Below, piece by piece: positions 53,155 to 63,026 of a stretch of 64,000 bases of DNA. This DNA comes from Microbulbifer taiwanensis. GTDB lineage: Bacteria > Pseudomonadota > Gammaproteobacteria > Pseudomonadales > Cellvibrionaceae. Position numbers and translations under genes: made by a program. Positions within the stretch are counted from its first letter, which is position 1. Each line of letters starts with the position of its first letter. The DNA is taken from contig NZ_JACZFR010000028.1 of NCBI RefSeq assembly GCF_014904815.1, forward strand, positions 62,001 through 126,000, written 5' to 3'. Below the pieces are notes generated by a model. That model was not told the origin of the DNA, searched no databases, and saw nothing but the letters and a program-made list of their open reading frames with translations.

Positions 53155-54702
53155 ATGGATGAGCACCTGGCATCGGAGGCCGATGAGTGTACGCTGGAGC
53201 CATCTGGCCAATTCCAGTTCGAACACGAAATCCTGCAGCCACAACTGACTATTCTCTGGCACCCGCAGCGCCGCCTTATCGGGGCCCGCGCAGCGGTACT
53301 CTGGGACAGCGCGGGCGAATTCGAAATATCCCGATGGGTGCCGATGTTTCGGCTTGCGGATGAATCCGAATTTTCCCTCGACGACCGGCGCATCTCTCGC
53401 AGCCCGCTGCTGCTAAAGCGGGAACCGAATAGCACCCTCTCGATCCACCCTCCCCTCAGCTCCATGACGCTCGCAGTCAACGGCGCCCCACTCGAAACTG
53501 CAATGACACTATCGAACAAATCTCTGCAGGCCGGGGTGACAATCTGCCTCGGGCGCCGCGTGGGCCTGTACCTGCGCCTGTCGCCACCGCGCCGGGCGGA
53601 AGAACGCGATCATTTGGGGTTGCTCGGCGGCAGCTATCCCATGGCGCAGGTGCGGCGACAGGTCCGCCGGATAGCGGCCACCAATGCCAGTGTCCTGGTC
53701 CGCGGGGAAACCGGTACCGGCAAGGAACTGGTTGCCCGGGCACTCCACCAGTTCAGTCCGCGCAGCGGGCGCGAGATGGTTTCAGTGAATATGGCTACCC
53801 TCGGCGGAGATCTGGCCGCAGCCGAGCTGTTCGGCGCGCGCCAGGGCGCCTATACCGGGGCCCGCGGAGATCGCCCGGGGCTGATCCGCGAGGCGAATGG
53901 CTCTACCCTGTTCCTGGACGAGATTGGCGATGCCCCAGATGCAGTTCAGGTGATGTTATTGCGGGTGCTGGAGGAGGGACGCGTGCGGCCACTGGGAGAC
54001 AGTCGCGACCACCCGGTGGACGTGCGCTACGTTGCCGCCACCGATCGCCCCCTGGAAGCCGGTGCGGAGCGGGCTTTCAACCAGCCGCTGCGGCGCCGGC
54101 TGGAGGCGGCGACAGTCAACATGCCACCCCTGCGCGAGCGGCGCGAAGACTTCGGGGAACTCTTTGCAGCCTTTCTCGCGGAGGCGGAAGTCGAGCGCGG
54201 CCACAGCATCCGGATCACTGCCGACCAGGTCTGCGCACTGGCCGCCAGGCCCTGGCCAGGCAATGTGCGCGAACTGAGGAATTTTGTCACCGGCCTTGCG
54301 ATCAATAGCGATACAGATGGGGAAATTCACTGGAACAGTGAGCTGGCCGCCTACCTGCGCCCCCCGACCGGGGAACCGGCTGCCGCTACTGCGCCGCCGG
54401 CCAGCCGTCGCATCCGCTACCGGGACCCGACCACGGTGAAGGATGCCGAGCTCTTGCGGGCCCTGGACGAAAGCGGCTGGCGGGTGATGCCCGCCGCCAA
54501 GGCCCTGGGCGTGTCGCGCACCTCCATGTATGCGCTGATCAAGCAGAGCAGGCAGGTGCGCGCCGCAGAAAAAATTCCCACAGAGGAAATACTGGAAGTC
54601 ATGGAGCAAAAGGCGGATATGGATAGCTGGGCCGCCCGGTTAAAGACCCCGCGCGAGGCGCTTAAGCGGCGTATTAACGAATTGGAACAGGAAAGCGCTT
54701 AA
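53155..54702 (+). CDS. Sigma54-dependent activator with degenerate FHA domain
   Basis: 515 residues, ATG at 53155 (AGGAGG upstream). Residues ~30-145 form an FHA-like beta domain ('RRISRSPLLL' as the phosphopeptide loop). The AAA+ domain follows: Walker A GETGTGKE at 184-191, sigma54-contact loop GAYTGA at 231-236 (a functional variant of GAFTGA), Walker B 'GSTLFLDEIGD', and 'RPWPGNVREL'. A C-terminal Fis-type HTH ('AAKALGVSRTSMYALIKQS') and a charged tail end the protein. It should activate sigma54 promoters, probably the one at 49464-49480, under control of the neighbouring kinase. Confidence 0.93.
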   Translation: MDEHLASEADECTLEPSGQFQFEHEILQPQLTILWHPQRRLIGARAAVLWDSAGEFEISRWVPMFRLADESEFSLDDRRISRSPLLLKREPNSTLSIHPPLSSMTLAVNGAPLETAMTLSNKSLQAGVTICLGRRVGLYLRLSPPRRAEERDHLGLLGGSYPMAQVRRQVRRIAATNASVLVRGETGTGKELVARALHQFSPRSGREMVSVNMATLGGDLAAAELFGARQGAYTGARGDRPGLIREANGSTLFLDEIGDAPDAVQVMLLRVLEEGRVRPLGDSRDHPVDVRYVAATDRPLEAGAERAFNQPLRRRLEAATVNMPPLRERREDFGELFAAFLAEAEVERGHSIRITADQVCALAARPWPGNVRELRNFVTGLAINSDTDGEIHWNSELAAYLRPPTGEPAAATAPPASRRIRYRDPTTVKDAELLRALDESGWRVMPAAKALGVSRTSMYALIKQSRQVRAAEKIPTEEILEVMEQKADMDSWAARLKTPREALKRRINELEQESA

Positions 54703-54828
54703 ATTATTCTCCCAGCTCCGGCGGTGATTTACCGGAGATATCCTTGGTCCGGCTGTCTGACGCCCGCTGACCGGACGGTTCCACTACAACGGCCCTTCCA
54801 GGCATCCCGGATCACCAACCGCTGGTGA

Positions 54829-55800
54829 TCAATCGCTCGCCTTTACCCAGTGCCCATTCTGGTACTGCACCTCGAACCTGGCCCACTGCCTGAATTCATC
54901 GCGCAGGCATAAGCCTGTCTCGTAGGCACCTGCACCTGCCACCGCCTTGAAGATGACTTCGTCTCTGCTGCTGCCGGCTCCCCGGGATTCGTCAACGACC
55001 TGGCGCACGCTCCAGAGATTGCCGATTTTTCCGTTGCTATAGTAGCTGCCCGCGACAATGGACTCCGGATGCACGACATTTCGCTCCGCGTGCAGCTTGG
55101 CCAGCTCGAGCAGCTCCGTCAAACCCTCAACGGTAATGTCGACATAGGAATCCAGCTGCTGTACTGCCGCGGCAAAGTCCTCCTGTGTCAGTTCGTGCTC
55201 TCTCTCCGCCGGCTCCGCACCGGTGGATACTTTTTTTCGATGGGACAGATGGGCCGGGTAGCGTCGCCACGGAAAGAGATTGTTGAAAGATACAGCGACC
55301 AGAAAAATGGCCAGTACATTGACCAACACCGGAATAAGCAGAAAGTCGTATCCCAGGGACTGCACCTCGGCCCCACCGATTACCGCCGTCAATGCAGTGG
55401 CGCCGCCCGGAGGGTGGATGCAGCGCAGGTAGTACATGGCGCAAACGGAGAGCCCCACCGCCAGCCCGGCAACCCACAGGGATCCGGAAAACCAAAACTG
55501 GCAGGACACACCGATAAAGGCGGAAATCAGGTGGCCGCCCGCCAGGGACCATGGCTGGGAAAGTGCACCGTGAGGCACGGCAAACAAGAGTACGGCGCTG
55601 GCCCCCATGGATGCCACGAGGAAATAGCCCGTGGACACATCGATAAAGTCCAGCGCAACACTCATATGAGACACCCAACTCACCGCCATTATCGCGATAG
55701 CCGCCCCCAGTGCAGACAGTAGTTTTTCGCGATTACTGGTGGAGTTTCGCTCAACCCCGAGAAGCATCAGGATCTCATCGCGCAGTGATTTGATTTCCAT
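54829..55800 (-). CDS. HPP-family membrane protein with C-terminal extension
   Basis: 323 residues. An N-terminal HPP domain with four to five membrane segments, containing the family motif 'RCIHPPGGATALTAV', 'ASMGASAVLLFAVPHGALSQPWSLAGGHLISAFIG'. Then a ~130-residue soluble tail ('TQEDFAAAVQQLDSYVDITVEGLTELLELAKLHAERN ... VFKAVAGAGAYETGLCLRDEFRQWARFEVQYQNGHWV'). HPP proteins are implicated in nitrite transport in plants and cyanobacteria; the bacterial role is open. Confidence 0.88.
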   Translation of the reverse strand: MEIKSLRDEILMLLGVERNSTSNREKLLSALGAAIAIMAVSWVSHMSVALDFIDVSTGYFLVASMGASAVLLFAVPHGALSQPWSLAGGHLISAFIGVSCQFWFSGSLWVAGLAVGLSVCAMYYLRCIHPPGGATALTAVIGGAEVQSLGYDFLLIPVLVNVLAIFLVAVSFNNLFPWRRYPAHLSHRKKVSTGAEPAEREHELTQEDFAAAVQQLDSYVDITVEGLTELLELAKLHAERNVVHPESIVAGSYYSNGKIGNLWSVRQVVDESRGAGSSRDEVIFKAVAGAGAYETGLCLRDEFRQWARFEVQYQNGHWVKASD

Positions 55801-55895
55801 TGGGCTACAGCAGTGGTACAGCGGGGTCGGAAATATTAAGGACTATGCACCAATCAGGCAAATACGGGGCCAAATTTGCACCGATCGGGCAGCGA

Positions 55896-57686
55896 TCAGG
55901 CGTCAACCATCTCCGGCGCGGCGATCGCGGGAGCCACCCGATTGCGCCCCTGCCGCTTGGCTTCGTAGAGTTTCTGGTCCGCCTCGCAGAGCAGTTCATC
56001 GATGGAGCGGTGCTGGCGGCGCTCCGCGGCGCCGAGGCTGACCGAGAGCCCAATGGTTTGCGAGCCGGTCGATAGTCTGCAATGCTCCACGGCACAGCGC
56101 AGGCGCTCGGCAAAGAGGCAGGCCTGCGCCAGGGTGGTCTCAGGCAACAAAAACACAAATTCCTCGCCGCCCCAGCGGGCCACCCTGTCCCCCTCGCGGC
56201 AGCACTGCGCCACCAGCCTTCCCACCTGTACCAGGGCCAGGTCACCGACCGGATGACCGAATCGGTCATTCACCGCCTTGAAGTAGTCCAGATCCAGCAT
56301 GATGACGCTGAGGGGCCGACCGTGGCGCGTCGCCGTGCGCCAGATGCCGGCGGCGTCCTCGCAGAAGGCGCGACGGTTTGACAACCCCGTTAGGGCGTCG
56401 ACACGGGATAACTGCTCGGCGATTCTGCGCGCATCCTCCTGTTTCCGCACCCGACTGGCGAGCGCCAGGGAAAACAGGGTCGCCTCCAGGGCCAGTCCTA
56501 CCTCCACACCGTGGAATGTCAGAACATTGACCGGTATAAATCCCCACACCGAGAACAGGGTCAGGGCAACGCCGAACATGCTACAGATCGCGGCACTGAG
56601 GAAATAGCGCCCCGCTCGCTCGCCGTGGCTGACTGTCACCAGGCCGAGATACACCATGCCAACGGTAAAAATCACCATATAGTGAAATGCCACCCACACA
56701 GCGCCCTCCTGGCTGCCGAGCGCAACAGCCAGGGTGACCAGGCAGATCGCAGCAATGGAAATCCGCACCACCCAGCACCGCACAACCGGTGCATGCTCCT
56801 CGAGTTGCAGGAAGCGGCACGCAAACAGGAATCCTGTACTGCTGAACAGTACCATCATCACACTGATACCATAGCGCTGGATAGCTTCCTGCTCCAGCCA
56901 CAGCCAGGCGTTGACATGCCCCGTGTAAATCAAGCTGAGTACTATGTAGCTCAAAAGGTAAGTGGCGTAACAGATATTGCTGCGGTCCCTGAGCCCCAGG
57001 TAAAGCATGGTGTTGTAGAAAATAAATGCCAACAGGAACCCGTACAACAGGCCGTGACGGTAGTGGGCCCAGCGCTCCTGCTCGGCAATGCCATCGGCCG
57101 AAAGCAGCGCAATTTCGACAACCAGGGGTTCGGCGCTCTCGGCGCGTATCAGTATTTCACTGCGACCGGCTGGCAGCTGCAGCGGAAACAGATAGCCGAC
57201 TCCCGGTGCCTGTACTCTCTCCGCGCTATCACCGCTCAACCACTGTTTTTCCAATCGACCGTCGCGCAGGAAATAGACATCCAGCCGCTCGATCCAGGGC
57301 TTGCCCAGGGCCAACTGCAGCGACTGCGCCGTTGCGGAGGGATTGTCCAGCGGCAGATGCAACCACACAGGTCGCGCACCTATACCAAAGCTGGGGATGG
57401 CACGGGATTCAGCGCGAAATTCGCCCCGCCGCAATGCGGACATTGCCTCCTCGACGGTCAGTCTCTCGCCACTTTCCGACAGGTAGCTGGTGTAGGCGCC
57501 CAGTGGGCCTGAGGACCTTCCTGCGAGCATATAGGAATCCGCCAGCAGTTGACCACTGTAGAAAAGGCAGGCGCACAGCAGCAGTCCTATTCGCGCGGAG
57601 GAACGGCGCGAAAACTGGAGCAGCCCGCAAAAAGCAGCAGGGGTGAAAAGTCTGAAGCAACGCGCGGGCGCAACTGAAATACGCAA
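55896..57686 (-). CDS. Diguanylate cyclase, DISMED2-7TM-GGDEF (paralogue 1)
   Basis: 596 residues from TTG at 57684-57686 (AAAGGT upstream). Signal peptide, periplasmic DISMED2-type beta domain ('GRSSGPLGAYTSYLSESG ... VWLHLPLDNPSATAQSLQLALGKPWIERLDVYFLRDGRL'), seven membrane segments, and a cytoplasmic GGDEF domain. Active site 'RWGGEEFVFLLPE' preceded by the RxxD inhibitory site 'CREGD', so product feedback is intact. It makes c-di-GMP from two GTP in response to an extracytoplasmic ligand, probably a carbohydrate-like molecule by fold analogy. Confidence 0.93.
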   Translation of the reverse strand: MRISVAPARCFRLFTPAAFCGLLQFSRRSSARIGLLLCACLFYSGQLLADSYMLAGRSSGPLGAYTSYLSESGERLTVEEAMSALRRGEFRAESRAIPSFGIGARPVWLHLPLDNPSATAQSLQLALGKPWIERLDVYFLRDGRLEKQWLSGDSAERVQAPGVGYLFPLQLPAGRSEILIRAESAEPLVVEIALLSADGIAEQERWAHYRHGLLYGFLLAFIFYNTMLYLGLRDRSNICYATYLLSYIVLSLIYTGHVNAWLWLEQEAIQRYGISVMMVLFSSTGFLFACRFLQLEEHAPVVRCWVVRISIAAICLVTLAVALGSQEGAVWVAFHYMVIFTVGMVYLGLVTVSHGERAGRYFLSAAICSMFGVALTLFSVWGFIPVNVLTFHGVEVGLALEATLFSLALASRVRKQEDARRIAEQLSRVDALTGLSNRRAFCEDAAGIWRTATRHGRPLSVIMLDLDYFKAVNDRFGHPVGDLALVQVGRLVAQCCREGDRVARWGGEEFVFLLPETTLAQACLFAERLRCAVEHCRLSTGSQTIGLSVSLGAAERRQHRSIDELLCEADQKLYEAKRQGRNRVAPAIAAPEMVDA

Positions 57687-57880
57687 GGCTATCTACCTTT
57701 CATATCAGGCCCGACCTTGTGAATAAAGGCCATTATTGTCAGCTGCAAATCGACAGCCGTTCAGTACTGATTGATCCGCTAGAGTCTAGTCGCTACTGAA
57801 AGTCATGGAGACGAAACAGGCGCTCAGTCGCCGAAAGGATTCCTTTGCGGGTCAGCCGCCAATAAATCGCGGGTACGGAA

Positions 57881-59587
57881 TCAAAGTGCCACTTCCAGTG
57901 CACGGGCAGGTGCGACCCGGTTGCGCCCCTGTTGTTTGGCTTCGTAGAGTTTTCGGTCGGCCTCGCCTACCAGCTCGTTCAGCAGGAGCTGGGAGTCTCG
58001 CTCGGCCGCGCCGAGGCTGATGGAAATTGAGAGGGTATTTGCCCCGGCGACCATCTTGCGGCCGGCGACCGCCCCGCGCAGGCGCTCGGCAAACAGGCAG
58101 GCCTGGGACAGGGTGGTCTCCGGCAACAGCACCACGAACTCCTCTCCTCCCCAGCGTGCCACCCTGTCGCCCTCGCGACAACTTTTGGCGAGCAACTCCC
58201 CCATCTCTACCAGCACCCCGTCACCGACCTGGTGGCCGTAGCGGTCGTTGACCGATTTGAAGTGGTCTATATCCAGTACAATCACACTGAGCGGTCGGGC
58301 GTGGCGCACAGCGGTGCTCCAGATTCCCGCCGCATCCTCGTAAAAGGCACGCCGGTTACACAACCCAGTCAGCGCATCGATGCGGGAAAGTCGCTCCGCC
58401 TTCCTGAGGGCATCCTCCTGGGATCGCACCTGTCTGGCGAGAGCCAGGGACAGCAGCGTGGCCTCGAGGGCCATACCTACCTCGACGCCGTGATAAGTCA
58501 GGGCCGTCATGGGTATCACTCCCCTGACCGAAAGGGCTGTGGAGGCGACGCCCAACATGCTGCAGATAGCGGCACCGAGGAAATACCGGCCCTCGCGCTG
58601 GCCGTACCGGATCGAGAGCACACCGAGACAGACCATCGCAGCGGAGAAAAGTGTGACAAAATTAAAGGCGAGCAGTGCCGCATCTACATGGCTCCCCAAC
58701 CAGATAAAGTGCGCCATCAGCATCAGCGCTGCGGCGCACAGGGCGATCACCCAGCGCCTTACTCCCGGCGCACGCTTGTGGAGCTGCAGGAAACGGCTCG
58801 CAATCAGGAAACCACAGCAGCCGTAAACCACCATCAAAACAAGGATCACAAAACGCTGGAATGCCAACTGGTCCGGCCACCACCAGCTGAATCCGTGACC
58901 ACTGTAGGCGAGGCACATGGCGATAAAGCTGCCCAGGTAGAGCGCGTAGTAGAGGTAACTGCGGGAGCGGAAGCCCAGGAACAACATCAGGTTGTAACAA
59001 ATCAGAGCCAACAGGTAGCCGAACAGCAGGCTGTAACCAAATTGGACCTTGCGCTCGCTGGCCTCGCTCTGCGCGGGTGAACGCAGGTGGGTCGCCAACA
59101 CAAATGGATCCGCAGTCTGGGCGCGAATAAACAGGTGACTGCTTCCCTGCGGCAATAGCAGTGGCAGCTGATAGCCCACACCCGCCACCAGTTCCGGAGT
59201 CGCCGCATGGGCATCGCCCGTTTTCCAGCTGCGGATTACTCGGCCTTCCCGCACTATGTATACGTGCAGGTGGTCCATCCAGGTCTTGCCGAGCGTCAGA
59301 ACCTGCCGCGAAGCCCGGCCCCGGTCGTTTATAATTTCCAGGTGCATCCACACCGGATCAGCGCCTATACCGTGACTGGCAATGGCATAGCGCCCGGGAC
59401 TGAATTGGCCACGTTGCCAGGCGCTGTAGGCCTCACGAAATTGCAGCGGCCCGCCCTTTTCGAGCAGAAATTCCGCGCGCTTGCCCAATGGCCCATTTCG
59501 GTCGCTGGAGAGGAACAGGGGTTCCGCCAGCGCTGTACCATAGGTCGCCAGAAGGAAACAGGCCGCGAGCAGTAAGCGGATATTCAT
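57881..59587 (-). CDS. Diguanylate cyclase, DISMED2-7TM-GGDEF (paralogue 2)
   Basis: 568 residues from ATG at 59585-59587 (AGGTGG upstream), overlapping the stop of paralogue 3 by four bases (ATGA). Same architecture: signal 'LLLAACFLLATYGTALAEP', periplasmic domain ('SDRNGPLGKRAEFLLEKGGPLQF ... VWMHLEIINDRGRASRQVLTLGKTWMDHLHVYIVREGRV'), seven membrane helices, and GGDEF with 'RWGGEEFVVLLPETTLSQACLFAERLRGAV' plus RxxD 'CREGD'. Translationally coupled to paralogue 3. Confidence 0.93.
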   Translation of the reverse strand: MNIRLLLAACFLLATYGTALAEPLFLSSDRNGPLGKRAEFLLEKGGPLQFREAYSAWQRGQFSPGRYAIASHGIGADPVWMHLEIINDRGRASRQVLTLGKTWMDHLHVYIVREGRVIRSWKTGDAHAATPELVAGVGYQLPLLLPQGSSHLFIRAQTADPFVLATHLRSPAQSEASERKVQFGYSLLFGYLLALICYNLMLFLGFRSRSYLYYALYLGSFIAMCLAYSGHGFSWWWPDQLAFQRFVILVLMVVYGCCGFLIASRFLQLHKRAPGVRRWVIALCAAALMLMAHFIWLGSHVDAALLAFNFVTLFSAAMVCLGVLSIRYGQREGRYFLGAAICSMLGVASTALSVRGVIPMTALTYHGVEVGMALEATLLSLALARQVRSQEDALRKAERLSRIDALTGLCNRRAFYEDAAGIWSTAVRHARPLSVIVLDIDHFKSVNDRYGHQVGDGVLVEMGELLAKSCREGDRVARWGGEEFVVLLPETTLSQACLFAERLRGAVAGRKMVAGANTLSISISLGAAERDSQLLLNELVGEADRKLYEAKQQGRNRVAPARALEVAL

Positions 59588-61401
59588 GCGACCACCTGCT
59601 CGGCCACCGGCGGCACTATCCGATTGCGGCCACAGCGCTTGGCATCGTACAGTCTCTGATCCGCGGCATCGACCAGATCGTTCAGGGTGATTTCGGATTG
59701 CAGCTGGGCCGCGCCGAGACTCACCGTCAACGGTGGGCCCTGGAAACCCGCCGCAATCCGATTGCACTCAATCTCTCTCCGGATACGCTCCCCGAATACC
59801 GTCGCCTGCGCCAGGTCGGTTTCCGGCAACAGCAGCACAAACTCCTCGCCGCCCCAGCGCGACAGGATATCCCCCTCGCGACAACTCTGCGTCAACAGCT
59901 TTGCCACTCTCTCTAAAATCCGATCACCGCACTCGTGGCCGAAGCGATCGTTGAACTGTTTGAAAAAGTCGATATCCAGCAAGAGCAAACTCATGGGCCT
60001 GCCGTGGCGCACTGCGGTACTCCACAGGGCCGCGGCGTCGGTAATGAATGCACGGCGATTTAACAGGCCTGTCAGGCCGTCGATTCGCGCCAAGCGCTCC
60101 GCCCGAAACCTGGCCCGTTTCTGCTGGCGCATGCGGCTGCCCAGTGCCAGGGATAACAGGATCGCCTCCAGCATCATCCCAATTTCAACGGCACCGATGG
60201 TCCATTCATTGGCAGTCACCAGGCCCAGTGCACAGAGAAGGCCTATCGAAAGCCCCAGCATGCTGCACAGCGCTGCGGGCAGGAAAAAATGTCCCACAGT
60301 GCGGTCGCGCCTGCAGGCAAAAACACCGAGAGAGACCATGCCCAGCGCAAAAACCGCAAAAGTGCCGAAAGCGAGATAGACGGCGGCGCGCACAAATTCC
60401 GCGGCAATGAATACCGCCATCGACACCATGACCAGCAGTGACAGGCCCCCTATCCATCGCCTGAGGCTGGGGGCATAGTCCTGTAACTGCAGAAAGCGCG
60501 AGGCGAATGCAAAACCGGCGCAGGCGTAAAAAATCATTGCCGCAAAGAGACCATTGCGCTGAAAGCCGGTCTGCTGAGGCCACCACCACATGAAACCGTG
60601 CCCGGTATACACCAGGCTGAGCACGACAAAACTCAGTACATAGAGTGCATAGTAGAGGTGAGCGCGCTCGCGCAGTCCTCTAAACAGCATCAGGTTGTAA
60701 ATCGCAAAGGCGAGCAGGAAACCGTAAAGCGCACCGTAGCGATAACGGTATCCCAATTCGGCAGCTTCGAGATCCCCCGTTGTCAACAGGGATACCGGCA
60801 ACATCAGCGCTTCGGGGGCATAGGCCCGCACATAGAGCTCGTTGCGCCCGGGCGCCAGCCGGACAGGAAACACATAACCCACCGCCGGCACCAGATAGCC
60901 GGCGCCCGGGCGGGCGTCGCCCCCTCTCCAGCTCTGCAGCAGACGGCCGTCGTGAACCAGGTAGACATCCAGGCTATCGAGCCAGGGCATACCGATAAGG
61001 AGGCGGTACGCCAGCGGATTGCCGGAGGGGTTAGTCAGTTCCAGGTGCATCCATGCGGGCGGCGCGGCTATCCCGAAACCTGCAGTGGTGCGCCCCTGCA
61101 AACGGAAGTTACCGCGCTGCAGGGCGCGCTGCGCACCGGCCAGATCGAGTGTCGTCCCTCTTTCCACCAGATAGCTGGCCCTGGCGCCGAGAGGGCCAGT
61201 GCTGGTACCGCTGAGGAGAAATCCCCGGCTGTCACCGGCGTCTGTGCCAGCAGAGACCGCTGCGCCAACCGAGCACGGCAACAGTATCGCCGCCAGCAGC
61301 AGCCAGGCCGACAACGCGAAACAGCGATATGACCCGCAGGGGTGAAACCGGCGGGAGAGACGGAAAACACTGCGATATCCATTCGCAACCTGGGTATACA
61401 A
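59584..61401 (-). CDS. Diguanylate cyclase, DISMED2-7TM-GGDEF (paralogue 3)
   Basis: About 605 residues if translation begins at TTG 61399-61401 (GAGAGG upstream); an ATG at 61545 would place 48 extra residues before the signal segment and has no RBS. It has a signal ('SAWLLLAAILLPCSVGAAV'), DISMED2-type domain ('TSTGPLGARASYLVERGTTLDLAGAQRALQRGNFR ... AWMHLELTNPSGNPLAYRLLIGMPWLDSLDVYLV'), 7TM, and GGDEF 'RWGGEEFVLLLPETDLAQATVFGERIRREIE' with RxxD 'CREGD'. First gene of the coupled pair with paralogue 2. Confidence 0.92.
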   Translation of the reverse strand: MYTQVANGYRSVFRLSRRFHPCGSYRCFALSAWLLLAAILLPCSVGAAVSAGTDAGDSRGFLLSGTSTGPLGARASYLVERGTTLDLAGAQRALQRGNFRLQGRTTAGFGIAAPPAWMHLELTNPSGNPLAYRLLIGMPWLDSLDVYLVHDGRLLQSWRGGDARPGAGYLVPAVGYVFPVRLAPGRNELYVRAYAPEALMLPVSLLTTGDLEAAELGYRYRYGALYGFLLAFAIYNLMLFRGLRERAHLYYALYVLSFVVLSLVYTGHGFMWWWPQQTGFQRNGLFAAMIFYACAGFAFASRFLQLQDYAPSLRRWIGGLSLLVMVSMAVFIAAEFVRAAVYLAFGTFAVFALGMVSLGVFACRRDRTVGHFFLPAALCSMLGLSIGLLCALGLVTANEWTIGAVEIGMMLEAILLSLALGSRMRQQKRARFRAERLARIDGLTGLLNRRAFITDAAALWSTAVRHGRPMSLLLLDIDFFKQFNDRFGHECGDRILERVAKLLTQSCREGDILSRWGGEEFVLLLPETDLAQATVFGERIRREIECNRIAAGFQGPPLTVSLGAAQLQSEITLNDLVDAADQRLYDAKRCGRNRIVPPVAEQVVA

Positions 61402-61689
61402 GTCGGGAAACCTCTCAGTCGGGCCCGTTGTAATTGGAGGAATTGCCAGACCCGATATCCGCTGCAGCAAAGTCGCTGGTGACTCAATTTCTATTATTGG
61501 TATCCATGCTCTGACGGGCACATCCATATACTGCCCGGTTCGCATTAGCTATTAGTGAGTGTAATTCTCGGTTCGAAAACCGGGTAGAAAGTTGGCACCA
61601 GATTCAACCTTCTGATTGGAAAATCGGGCGGAGCACTGCTATTTCGCCCAACCCGAAATAACGCTGGCTGCACCGCTATCCCGAAAGGC

Positions 61690-62898
61690 CTAGGCCGATT
61701 CGGCCACTTTCCGCTCGGCGGCAATAGCGCGCCCGAAACGCACCTCATTGCCCTTGCCGGGCAGGGCCGGAATATTCTGTGCCAGTAACAGGGACACGCC
61801 GGCCATGGCGGCGCCGCACCAGAAGACCGCCGCCGGTGACACCAGCCACAGCAGGCCGAACAGCACCGGAATCACCACCGCGGCGATATGGTTGATGGTA
61901 AAGCTGACCGCGGAAGAGGCGGCGATATCCCGCTCGTCGACGATCTTCTGGAAGTAGGACTTGATGGCGATGGCCATGGAGAAGAAGAGATGGTCGAGGA
62001 TATACAGCAGCGCCGCCGCGGTGGCACTCTGCACCAGTGCGTAACCGCCGAATACCAGAATCAGGCCGATATATTCGACCGTCAGAGCACTGCGTTCGCC
62101 GAAGCGCACGATAAACCGACCCACCCGCGGGGCGACAAACAGGTTCAGCAGGTGGTTGGCGATAAACAGCAGTGCTATGTCGCCGACGCCGTAGCCGAAT
62201 TTCTCCACCATCAGGAAGCCGGCAAAGACCACGAAGATCTGCCGGCGCGCGCCGCTCATAAAGGTGAGCGTGTAGTAGAGCCAGTAGCGCTTGCGCAGTA
62301 TCAGCTTCTTGTGCTGGCTGTGGGGCTGGGGAAAGCTCGGGAACAGCGACCAGATCAGCGCCACCATGGCGATGGTGATGCCACCGCCGAGCAGGTAGAT
62401 CCACTGGTAATCCATCTGCAGCCAGTCGGATGTCAGCCAGACCAGGCCGTAGGCCGCCAGGGAGGCCAGTGAGCCGGCGGCGAGCATGCGCCCCATCCAG
62501 ATGGCGGAAGTCTCTTTCGGCAGCCACTGCAACGCCAGGGAGGTTTTCAGCGCCTCGTAGTAGTGAAATCCCACGGACATGATCAGTGTCGTGATCAGGA
62601 GGCCCGCGGTGCTCGGAAACCAGCCGGTGAGCGCGACGCCCAAGCCGGTGGCGATCAGGGCCAGGAAGGCCAGGCGCTGCTCGCGAATCAGCAGCAGTAC
62701 GAAAATCACCGTAAAGGCGAGGAATCCGGGAATCTCCCGCACACTCTGCAGCAGTCCTATCTCCGCCCCGGTAAATCCCGCCCGCTCAATCACAAAGTTG
62801 TTCAGCAGCGCCTGCCAGACACCGAAGGAAAGCGGCATGGCACAGGCCAGCAGCAACAGCATGATTTCGGCGCGGCGCCAGTGGAAGGGTTGACTCAT
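61690..62898 (-). CDS. MFS transporter
   Basis: 402 residues with twelve membrane segments in two bundles. N-terminal 'LLACAMPLSFGVWQALLNNFVIERAGFTGAEIGLLQSVREIPGFLAF' and second-half 'GARRQIFVVFAGFLMVEKFGYGVGDIALLFIANHLLNLFVAPRVGRFIVRFGERSAL' carry MFS-type loop motifs. It has no accompanying substrate gene, so specificity is unknown. Divergent from a small ORF and a LysR regulator. Confidence 0.88.
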   Translation of the reverse strand: MSQPFHWRRAEIMLLLLACAMPLSFGVWQALLNNFVIERAGFTGAEIGLLQSVREIPGFLAFTVIFVLLLIREQRLAFLALIATGLGVALTGWFPSTAGLLITTLIMSVGFHYYEALKTSLALQWLPKETSAIWMGRMLAAGSLASLAAYGLVWLTSDWLQMDYQWIYLLGGGITIAMVALIWSLFPSFPQPHSQHKKLILRKRYWLYYTLTFMSGARRQIFVVFAGFLMVEKFGYGVGDIALLFIANHLLNLFVAPRVGRFIVRFGERSALTVEYIGLILVFGGYALVQSATAAALLYILDHLFFSMAIAIKSYFQKIVDERDIAASSAVSFTINHIAAVVIPVLFGLLWLVSPAAVFWCGAAMAGVSLLLAQNIPALPGKGNEVRFGRAIAAERKVAESA

Positions 62899-63026
62899 GG
62901 AGCACTTCTGTCGCGATGAATGGACCCGATGGTGTCGGCGTCACTTGATTGCAGTGGCGCCATTCTAACCCGAAACGGCCCGGCGCCGAGGCGTCGGGCC
63001 AAAGCGGCAGTCCCCATAACCTGTGG

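Noticed and set aside
50562-54702. Type VI secretion regulatory cassette
   Set aside because: Kinase and FHA-type activator recall T6SS control, but no tss gene, VgrG or PAAR occurs in the window.
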